A DNA stretch of 64,000 nucleotides from Loripinus fragilis (Eukaryota > Mollusca > Bivalvia > Lucinida > Lucinidae), in NCBI GenBank assembly GCA_964019695.1, contig OZ026524.1:68226223-68290222 (forward strand), in the 5' to 3' direction. Position 1 is the stretch's first letter. Every line of letters begins with the position of its first letter. Both the position numbers and the translations under genes were made by a program. Of this stretch, positions 1 to 11,000 are shown piece after piece. Below the pieces are notes generated by a model that saw only the letters and a list, made by a program, of their open reading frames with translations, was not told where the DNA came from and searched no databases.

Positions 1-1280
1 GGTAAAATTAGCTTGTGTTATATGCCTAAAACATTTTCCTGGTTAGAGGAAATATAATATGAACCACTGTTTGGAGCTTGCTCTAAGCTTTCTGAAAATG
101 TATAGCATTACTATGTTTCGATATAATATAGCAAAAATACAATCCTAAATACACCTAAAAATAAGGCATTTTTCAATGTTATGCTGTTTCATTTTGAATT
201 TGTTAAATTTGGAAAATTTGTAATTGAAAGATGTGTGTTGGAAACATAATTTTTAAAAAAAGAAACCTTAAATTTCACATATGAGCTAACGAGAAATGAA
301 CATAAAAGATCAGTATTTGGGCAATATTTCCTTATGTGCGAATGGAAGAGGTTCTAAAGGACATATTGTTTCAGAACCATGTGTACCTCTTTCATTCACA
401 AATTAGACAACTATAACCCAAATATTGACTTACATACTATTTTTTGGCTGAAATTGATAAATACAATCTAAAAATATGGCCATTATGACATATTCTGTTA
501 TTTTTTTAACATTTAAAAGTGTGATCTACGGACACTACGTTCTACGGACAGATTTTGGCCGCTCATATCACAAGTGCTGCTGAAAGACAACTGAAAACGC
601 AGACTTCTTCTTAATCAGTGCAACTCACTGAAATATAAAATAGCAGAAACATGTTCATTAATCTTCTAATACAGCAATATGCTAGATGCAAATATGTGAT
701 CTACGGACACTACCTGAAACATTGTAGTTTTAAACTGATGAAAACATTACTGGAAAAGACAATTCATTGGTAGCGGTTGTATTTGTTACAGAGAAACATG
801 TCCATAGCTTCAACAAATTGCAAAACAATATGCATACGTGTGACCAAACCAGTGACAACAATACACCAAAGTTAATTCTTAAGAAAAGCCAAAATGTATA
901 ACGCTTCAAGCTTTTTTTTAAAAAATGCTTTAAAAAATGCTTGAAATTGAAAAATGCTTGAAATTACTGCGCACGGCCTTCACATTTTTTATGGTTATCT
1001 TACATTAGCTCATATGTAAAATTTAAGATTTTTTTTTTAAAAATATGTATCTAGCACACATATTTGAAATACAAATTTTCAAATTTAACAAATTTAAAAT
1101 GAAAGGCATAACGTTGTAAAACGCCTAATTTTTAGGTGTATTTTAGGATTGTAATTTTGCTATAGTAAATAAAAACATTGTAATGTTATACGTTTTCGGA
1201 AAGATTGGAGCAAGTTTATATTGTATTTTATTTCCTCTAAGCAAGAAAATGCTTGAGGGGTATAACATAAGTTAATTTCA
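1..1280. repeat. Large inverted-repeat (foldback) element, left end cut by window
   Basis: Bases about 4-297 read as the imperfect reverse complement of about 1003-1280. Matching landmarks are AGCTCATATGT at the inner ends, the AAATTTAACAAATT blocks, the TTTTTAGGTGTATTT blocks and the TTATTTCCTCTAA blocks at the outer ends. The spacer (about 300-1000) holds a repeated phrase, GTGATCTACGGACACTAC, at 521 and 694. No coding sequence is visible. It is probably a non-autonomous DNA transposon, but the true ends may lie beyond the window and no target-site duplication could be seen. Confidence 0.7.
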
Positions 1281-1642
1281 AAATCCCTATCTGATCTTGT
1301 TTTAGCCGTTAGTAAAAAGATAAACCAGGTTGAAATGCTTCATAAATATGTTATGAAGATCACATAGCTTTTGGAGCCAATTAATTAGCATTATAAAACA
1401 GCTTCTAATGCTGCTCGCAGATCACAGGATCCACACTTTTTCATCCAAAAGATGCATCCATTTACTTATGAAATTTTATCACTGGACTCATTGCATATTC
1501 AAGGTTCATATAGTGTATACAACACATAAAGACCTTAGTGTGTGCTTATGGCCTATGTGCATTTCCTCAAATATGTCCAAACCCAGCGTTCCAGAAATTC
1601 CCATATCTGTACAGCTTAGTAGACATAGCTCCGAGAACTTAC
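1281..1642. other. Intron of GCC2, no feature seen
   Basis: Intron sequence downstream, in gene orientation, of exon E18. The next GCC2 exon, expected to continue after HAEYEGYK, is not visible here and must lie left of the window. Confidence 0.5.
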
Positions 1643-1822
1643 CTTATATCCTTCATATTCAGCATGTACACTCTCCATCTCACTTCTAGCAAGGTCAAGG
1701 TCACCTTGTAGACTGGTTATCCTGTTCTCTAAGGTTCTGATTGTCTTCTGACTGCTTTCATTACTAGAGCGCAGTCTGTCCTCATTTTTCTGCTTGTCTG
1801 ATGTGGCAGTAGCCATCTGTAC
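1643..1822 (-). CDS. GCC2: GCC2 exon E18 (60 codons)
   Basis: It is flanked by TTCCACAG (acceptor) and GTAAGT (donor), with phase 0 at both ends. It starts VQMATATSDKQ and ends EMESVHAEYEGYK. The last block corresponds to the family's E-[FY]-E-x-Y-K motif, which in vertebrate GCC2 is followed by VRVHNVLKQQK. It is an uninterrupted coiled coil and the last exon present in the window. Confidence 0.85.
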
Positions 1823-4800
1823 CTGTGGAACAAAAATTTGAACCATTTAAATTAGCTTTTACTGTAAAATATATGTCATAGGAGCTAGAAGGTGAGATCT
1901 TTTCTTTCATTTGTGACGATGCTTTACATCCCAGTCAACAATTTGTCTATCATGTTGGGACACTTTCCTGTCTTCCTGGGTTGAACCAGTACAAAGCAAA
2001 GGTTAATGTGCCTTGCTCAAGGACTCAATACAGTGCCTCCGGTAAGAAACTCTACCACTGAGCCACTGGGCTCTTCATATCAATAAATGATCTACTCACC
2101 AACTTCCAATTATGAACTCCCAAGTGCTGACCTAAATATGACTAGCAAAGCTACCACCTACTTGATAACCTTGTAATCCTCAATCTACTGTTGTAGGTTT
2201 TCCACATGTTCTCAACTTAGCATCACTGCTCCTCTGTTTATTTTTCTACAAATATGACTATCAAAGCTACTACCTTCTTAATGACCTATTAATGCTACCA
2301 TACCTTGTAATCCTCTATCTGCTGTCGTAGATTTTCGACCTGACCTCTCAACTGAGCATCACTGCTTCTCTTCTCAGTTTCCTACTAATATCACTTTCCT
2401 ACTAATATCACTTTCAAAGTTAAGTTACCAACTACTTTATGGCCCATAAGTGCTACCATACCTGGCCCATTAGTGCTACCATACCTGGCACATTAGTGCT
2501 ACCATACCTGGCCAATTAGTGCTACCCTACCTGGCCCATAAGTGCTACCATACCTGGCCCATTAGCGCTACCATACCTGGCCCATAAGTGCTACCCTACC
2601 TGGCCCATTAGTGCTACCATACCTGGCCCATTAGTGCTACCATACCTGGCCCATTAGTGCTACCATACCTGGCCCATTGGTTCTACCATACCTGGCCCAT
2701 TAGTGCTACCATACCTGGCCCATTAGTGCTACCATACCTGGCCCATTAGTGCTACCATACCTGGCCCATTAGTGCTACCATACCTGGCCCATAAGTGCTA
2801 CCATACCTGGCCCATTAGTGCTACCATACCTGGCCCATAAGTGCTACCATACCTGGCCCATAAGTGCTACCATACCTGGCCCATAAGTGCTACCATACCT
2901 GGCCCATTAGTGCTACCCTACCTTGTAATCCTCTATCTGTTGTTGTAGATTTTCCACCTGTCCTCTCAACTGAGCATCACTGCTTCTCTGTTCAGTTTCC
3001 TAAAAAAATATACTGAATATCAAAAGAAATGCCCACAGGTGTAAGACTGATTTTCCTCTTTCAGCTTATTTACAGATCTGTTTCATTTATAGCAGAAAAT
3101 ATAAATGACATCTTCCAACATTACAAGCTTAGCTCCTTGCAAAATAGAACCTTGATTAAAGAGTTTAATCTCACTTTATTATTAAACATCCATAGTGTTG
3201 CAAGAGTTGTTCTATGTAGAGAAAACCAGGATATCATCGACATTTTAAGACGATTTGATGTTTTATGCCTTTCTATTGGCTGGAACAACTTTTCTCTTAA
3301 TGATGATATGCTATGAACAATTTGATTGGTCAAAATAAGAAGACTATTTATACAGACAACCCTATATGAATCCATGACAGATTGTTGTAGCACCTAGGGT
3401 ACTGGGACCGTTATCGACTCCCCCATTGAGGTAACAACACCTAGAAGAAATACAAGCATGAATCGGGGAACCATTCTATCTGACTATAATTACATTTTAA
3501 ACAAGAACAAGAAGTGAGCAAAGCTCACATACCCCTGGCGGTAGCCATCAGAGGTTTTAACACTTTCAGACCATGCTTTCGTGGAGATTAATCATGAAAT
3601 AATTTCTACGGTCATTCTCATCCCTTCCGCTGATTTATTCAAGAAGGGTTGTTGTCAGTTACAAGCGAAAGTATGTGCACAAATTACTGGTTAACTGCTT
3701 GCTCAAGCCTGCCCAGGAAAAAGTGTGGTTAAGTGAACTGACCGTCCCGCAATGACCATAGCTGTTGACATGGGACGTAAAGCAACAAAAACAAACAAAC
3801 AAAAACACTTTCAGAGAAAAGACAAAATTGTCAAAGATTTCATAATCCTAAATCAAGTAGTTTCTGAGAAAAATTTGATGAAAAATGCCCATATGTGTTA
3901 TATAAGAGAGACAGAAGGAAAAATTTAAAATTTGAAAAAAGAAGATTAGCACCTTAATTTTCATTTACACAATACACTTTGCTTATCTGAAAGTGTACAC
4001 AAAATTTCAAAATCCTAAATCAAATAGTTGCTGAGAAAATTCTGACGAAAAATGTCCATATGTGTTATATAGGAGAGACAGAAGGAAAAATTGAAAAAGA
4101 AGGCAAAATGAGCTTAAGCATCTTTATTTTCATTTACACAATACACTTAGCCTACCTGAAGGTGTACACAAAAATTTGAAAACACTGGCTCCAATAGGAA
4201 CCAAGAAATCTCCGACAGAAATTTCCATTGGAGAGAAAGAAAAATGAATAAATAATGGGACTGATAAGCAATATGTGGCTGTTTTTTTTTTTTGTTACAC
4301 AATACAACTAATCACTATCAAGCTTTGTACCAAATTTCAGAATCCTAACTCAAGTGGTTGCTGAGAAATCTTTGACAGAAAGGTTTAACAAAACAACATT
4401 GTTGAAAGATCTGAAGGTCTATTTCATTGTCTGGTCATTTAAATTCAATTGGATGTAATAGACCCAGCAATCACAATAATAATCCTAGTCTTCCAGCTCG
4501 TCTAATGAGTGATTTAAGAACGAGATTGTGGCTGCATTTCATGGGCCATTCACGTTCGCAGATGGTGCAGTCTACCCAATCAAGTGGGATATCTAGTCTA
4601 CAATGGTCTGTGTGGATAACTGCCTTTGCATCTAATTCTGAGAGTGTATTATGGACACCCCTTATAAAATACATTGTATATTGATCTTCTGACTTAGGCG
4701 GATAAAAACAAAAACGTAATTGTGTTACAAGCAGGAGGTATCAAACAGAAATGGGATATCTTAGAATCTGTATATGTGAAACATTGGCACATTACATCAC

Positions 4801-4985
4801 TACTCTTATAAGAACTCATAAAAATACCTGGATTTTCATAAGTCTGTGATTTTTTTTGTCCTGTGAACCTTCTAAAAAGTGTTGTGGAGCTGGAACGAAT
4901 TGGAGGAATGCCAAATGAAATTTTCTTTGACATAGTCACGATACAATCAAAACAAAACAATCAATAAAAGAAGGGTATCAGATTA

Positions 4986-5032
<47 letters not shown>

Positions 5033-8000
5033 GGTCAATAACATACCAGTGTCGAAATTACCCAGGTTTGCTCTTGTACAGTAACTTTTTTCCTATTTCT
5101 TTGAACATAAAACATACGCCTAAATTGATGAATTTGAAAAGAATTACAATTTTATGTTCAAATTTTTATAAATTTATGTTGCACGACTGTCGTGCAAACC
5201 AAAAGTGACAGTGACGTAATATTTTGTTTACAATTGTTTAGTAAAGCATTAACTTGTACACTCTACTTGAGCTTACCCGAATCGAGAGATCACTTGTGTA
5301 TTAATCCTATCCTGTGGATAGGAATAATACACAAGTGAGCTATCGATTCTTAGTCCCTAATAACTTTGTAAACAAACATGATGTCACTGTCACTCTTGGC
5401 TGGCAGGACAGTACCTACCAGTTTCTTAGCATCAGTGAGATCTTTCTTAGCTTTCACAAGAAGTTGTTTCAGTTTATTGGCTCGTTCTTCAGCCTGAGTA
5501 TGCTGCTCTTCAACTGCATCTATTAATAGAACAATAGCATGGTGAAAATCCTGACCTTTATAACTTAAAACTTGCAGTATTCCTACAAACAAATAAGAAT
5601 TTCAAGTTTAAATGGTCAATTGTCTATAGATAAATTGAAAATAAATCTAGAGAAGCTGTTATAATCTGATTTATTCAGTAATTTGAGGCTGACTTTCTGT
5701 GCTGGTTTTAATTCTTTATTGAGAACCTTAACTGTTCTCTTACATACACCAGTCTGTTCTTTCAGTGTTTAAACCCACTCCTCAAGAGTGCCTATTTCTG
5801 TCCTGTTCTCTTCTAGAGCTTTATCTTTATCAGCTATGACATTATTGAGGGCCTGAACTGTTCTCTTACATACATGGTAGATACTCACCGGTCTGTTCTT
5901 TCAATGTTTTAACCCTCTCCTCTAGTGTGTCTATTTCTGTTCTATTCTCTTCTAGAGCTTTATCTTTATCAGCTATGACATTATTAAGAGCCTGAACTGT
6001 TCTCTAACATACATGGTAGATACTAACCGGTCTGTTCTTTCAACGTTTTAACCCTCTCCTCTAGTGTGTCTATTTCTGTTCTGTTCTCTTCTAGAGCTTT
6101 ATCTTTCTCAGCTATCACATAATTGAGAGCCTGAACTGTTCTCTTACATACATGGTAGATACTAACCAGTCTGTTCTTTCAATGTTTTTACTCTCTCCTC
6201 TAGTGTGTCTATTTCTGTTCTGTTCTCTTCTAGAGCTTTATCTTTATCAGCTATCACATTATTAAGAGCCTGAACTGTTCTCTAACATACATGGTAGATA
6301 CTAACCAGTCTGTTCTTTCAACGTTTTAACCCTCTCCTCCAGTGTGTCTATTTCTGTTCTGTTCTCTTCTAGAGCTTTATCTTTATCAGCTATGACATTA
6401 TTGAGGGCCTGAACGGTTCTCTCATAGTCAGCTATCTCCAGGTCCATCATGTTGCTCTGGCTAGCTTCCTGAAGGTCAAGTTATAACATAATCCACACTG
6501 AAACTTTGGCCAGTAAAATGCATTATTATTTGATGTTGAGTATGGGAGTGAAATAATGCCATGCATTAAAATCGATAAACCACTTGTGGTTTACAGATTT
6601 TCTGATACATGTAACGTTATGAAATAATGCCCATAACAACAACGTGTATTTATGGCAAAATCTAGATGTTTTTCACACCAAAATGCGAGTAAAGTCATAT
6701 GATAGATAGAATCTAACATTCACATAGCATGCATTTTATTTCTTTTCCTCAACTCGTTAAATAAATTCAATAAAACATGAGCACTCATGTAAGATCCTCT
6801 ATGTAAAATATCAATGGCTCGAACACTTATGGTTTATTGAACAAATGAATTTTATAATAAACCCTCAGTTTGTTTGTTTGTTTGTTTTGTTGCTTATGTC
6901 CCAGTCAACAGCTATGGTCATGGGGGGGGGGATGGTCAGTTCACCTAACCACACTTTTTCCTGGGCAACAAACCTTCTTGAATGAAATAGCAGAAAGGAG
7001 AAGAATAACCTTAGATATTATTTCAAGATTTATCTCCACCAAAATATGGGAACGGGCTGGGATTGCACTTGTGACCCCTAGATCTGCAGTTAGATGCGCA
7101 TCTGTAGTTACACATGTTACCGACTGCGCTAGACATGTTACCCACTGCGTTACAAGCATACCCTCAGTGACCTGAACTACATCTCTCTTTTACTGTCCCA
7201 AAGTCAATAAAGTTTGGTTGTTTATTTTTAATGCCCTACAGTGGCAGTTGCTTCTGTTTGTTCTAATGCAATTGTTTTGTTTGTTTTTGTTGCTTTACAT
7301 CCCAAGTCAACAGCTATGGTCATGGCGGGACGATCAGTTCACCTAACCACACTTTTTTCTTGGGCAAGCTTGAACAAGCAGTTAACCAGTACTTCGTGCA
7401 CATACTTTCGCTTGTAACTGACAACTACCCTTCTTGAATGACTCAGCGGAAGGGAGGAGATTGACAGTTGAAATTATTTTATGATCAATCTCAATGAAAG
7501 TATGGCACCGGGCCGGGATTGAACTTGCGACCCCTGGATCTGCAGCCAGACACACATCTGTAGCCAGATACATTACCAAATGGGCTATGCAGCACGGTGT
7601 TCTAATGCGATGATTCTGTTGTAGCACGTTCTTATATTTTTATTGTTACTATTTTGTGTGGCAGCTTTGTGTTCGGTCCTATTTTTGTGTCTTTTCTGGT
7701 CAATAACAAAGCATGTAAAATTACCTGGTGTGCAGAGTTAAAAGCTTAAGCATGGGAATTATACTGTAAATTCGGAAATTTTGGTGAGGGTTTTATTTTA
7801 GTGAAACTTCGCATATGCAAAGTTTCGTGAAAATAAAACCCTTGCGAAATGGCAAATTCACTCAGTCGTTTCCTGCTATAGGTTTATCATGCCCTAGTTG
7901 CAAACTTTTAACGTCGTAAATATGTCTTTTAACGCTATTTGTGAAAATAAAATTATCGCGAAAATTTCCAGATTTACAGTACAAAACATTAAATCTGTGT

Positions 8001-11000
8001 AATTTTGCACAGGTTTCATATTTTATACATTTCCTGTGAGTGTTACAGTGTAATAGAACTATCACACAAATCATACATGTTTTGCACTCTCCACCATTTT
8101 CTGCATATCTTGTATCTGACCCTGTAATCCATCCACCACTGTTTTATGTTTCTCTTCCTCGACCTTGACCTTCTCCTCTAGGGTCTTGATTGTCAAGTGT
8201 AACTGTTGCATCTCCTGAGAACAGAATGGGAACTTATGCCATCACACAATGTCATACAATCTAATCCTCAGCACTCTAAATCAAGATATATTGTTTGAAA
8301 ACAGTATAGATCCAGATCAGCTGGCTTTTTTGTGTTATTTATGTCTTGTGTGTCATGCTTTCATGTGTGTTCATTGCTGCCTTGTGGTCACCTTAAGGGA
8401 AAGGGTGGCCTCTTGGCTCTTGTTTGTGATGTTTATTGCAATTTTGTTACTTTCGCATTTGGTATCCTGGGACAGGTGTGATACTTGATTGTATTGATTC
8501 CTGATCCTTGCTGTCTTTCTTACTTCTAATAAAGCCAGCTGATCAAGATCCACATATTCTACTCAGCTTGAAGCTACATGCACATTTTGAAATCCTGCAG
8601 GTCAAATTTGTCAATCAACGTTGGGAGTCTTTTGTAAGAATATTTCCTGTATTTTAAACTGATGGTGAATCAATTTATTTATTACTTCAAATGTGTGGCT
8701 AATTTCAATTTTGATAATTCTGATGTTCATGATGATATTATTCAGCATAAAGAAGTTGCATCATTAGCTTTTGATTTTTGCATATCATAGAGACCATGTC
8801 ACAAACCTGACTGTTGCATTTGACTATTAAAGGCTTAGACCAGCCTGATTATTCCAGCAGTCAGGTCAGCGTGTTTGTTGTTCACTCTTTGTGTGTGACA
8901 ATAGCTTAACTTGCCAGATACAGTTTTCAAGATTCTAGCTTGCCTCTGTGGCTGAACACAAACCAATAGACAGGTTTTCTCGCAAGGAGCCCTATACAAA
9001 TACGCTGGTGCAAAAAATGCAATGTGTGTCACAGGAAATCATAATTTGAGCCGCAACATGAGATTTCCAACAATGTGGTATGTGTGACCAGCAATGCCTC
9101 AGATCAGCCTGCACATACGCGCAGTCTGAACAGCGCCTTTGCTAATCACTTGATTATTCTACGAGTGTTAAGCTACTGACCGAAGATCATTTGGAGTTTC
9201 TAAGCTTAAAAGGAGGACGCACAGGCTGGTCTGAGTCTACACCTGTCAAAATGCCACATTGGTGGAAATCACATGGACTGGCTCAGCTAGTCTCTGTTGC
9301 TGAACACAAGCCAATTGACAGGTTTTCTTGCAAGGCACCCAAAACAAATAAGTTGGTGCAAAAACATGTGTAATGCGTGTCACAGGAAATTATAATTTAC
9401 ATTATGGTGCTAGATGGAATTTCCTTAAAGCTATTAAAATTAGCACCCAAGCTTTTTCAAGAGTGTAAATATATATACAGTAAAACCTGTCTTAAGCGAC
9501 CATTCACTGGAAGACCAAAATTGGTTTTCAAGACCAATTATCGCTTAATGCAGGTCAAGAGTATTGCAAAATGCTCCAAGGGGAGCATTCTGCAATACTT
9601 TCGACCTTCATTAAGCTGCCATTTGTAATTAAGATCTTTGTTTTGTCTATTTTTGAGTGGCCGCTTAAGACAGGTTTTACTGTAGGTTTTAAAGGGCATC
9701 CCTAGCCTAGGGGAAGAATCACTTTCTCACCTTGTTTAGTTCCTCCTTTTGTATTCTGTTGGCCTCCAGCTCTGTCTCTAGTTTCTTTAATTCTTATATG
9801 TTATCAAAGGTATCCCTAACGTAGGGGAAGGGAACCAGTTTCTCACCTTATTCAGTTCCTCCTTTTGTATTCTGTTGGCCTCCAGCTCTGTTTCTAGTTT
9901 CATTAATTCTTATATGTTATCAAAGGTATCCCTAATGTAGGGGAAGGGAACCAGTTTCTCACCTTATTCAGTTCCTCCTTTTGTATTCTGTTGGCCTCCA
10001 GCTCAGTTTCTAGTTTCTTTAATTCTTATATGTTATCAAAGGTATCCCTAATGTAGGGGAAGGGAACCAGTTTCTCACCTTATTCAGTTCCTCCTTTTGT
10101 ATTCTGTTGGCCTCCAGCTCGGTTTCCAGTTTCTTTAATTCTTATATGTTATCAATGGTGTCCCTAACCTAGGGGAAGGGAACCAGTTTCTCACCTTGTT
10201 TAGTTCCTCCTTTTGTATTCTGTTGGCCTCCAGCTCTGTTTCTAGTTTCTTTAATTCCTATATGTTATCAAAGGTATCCCTAATGTAGGGGAAGGGAACC
10301 AGTTTCTCACCTTATTCAGTTCCTCCTTTTGTATTCTGTTGGCCTCCAGCTCGGTTTCCAGTTTCTTTAATTCTTATATGTTATCAATGGTGTCCCTAAC
10401 CTAGGGGAAGGGAACCAGTTTCTCACCTTGTTTAGTTCCTCCTTTTGTATTCTGTTGGCCTCCAGCTCTGTTTCTAGTTTCTTTAATTCTTATATGTTAT
10501 CAATGGTGTCCCTAACCTAGGGGAAGGGAACCAGTTTCTCACCTTGTTTAGTTCCTCCTTTTGTATTCTGTTGGCCTCCAGCTCTGTTTCTAGTTTCTTT
10601 AATTCTTTTATTTTGTTCTCCAAATTCTGGTAAAACAAACCAAATAAGTCTGACTTCAAGGTTATTTAATCTATTTTTCATGCTCAACTCAACTGAGCCC
10701 CGGGAACTGAGCATAAAATTTATTCTGCTGAGGAATGTTAAAAGACCAACAGTTGTTGGCAGTTAAACATTAATTAACAGGATAAATACAACATTTCAAT
10801 GTTTTAACACATAATGCGCCAATCACAACAAAAGTTGTCTGCTTTTCTTGTCTGCTGAAATGTTTAAGAAGCCTCTTTGGCAAACAGTGTGGACCAGATC
10901 AGACTGCTCCTACAGGAGCAGTCTGTTCTGGGTCCACGCTGTTTGTTACTATACTTAATTCGTCAGTAATATTAGGCAATTATTTGCAGCAGACGACTTC

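Noticed and set aside
1690..1710. AAGGTCAAGGTCACCTTG in exon E18 as a pearl-like TGACCTTGACC repeat
   Set aside because: It encodes DLDLAR within an open, conserved coiled-coil exon, so the resemblance is chance codon use.
2441..2920. CRISPR-like array
   Set aside because: The repeats are contiguous 23-bp units without spacers in a eukaryotic intron: a minisatellite.
4987..5031. Poly-G tract as a biological signal
   Set aside because: It could form a quadruplex, but run length is unreliable in assemblies and nothing nearby ties it to a promoter.
5736..6305. Extra coding exons made by the 139-bp units
   Set aside because: The spaces between units are about 30 bp, too short for introns. There is no credible acceptor, and stops occur in frame after the donors.
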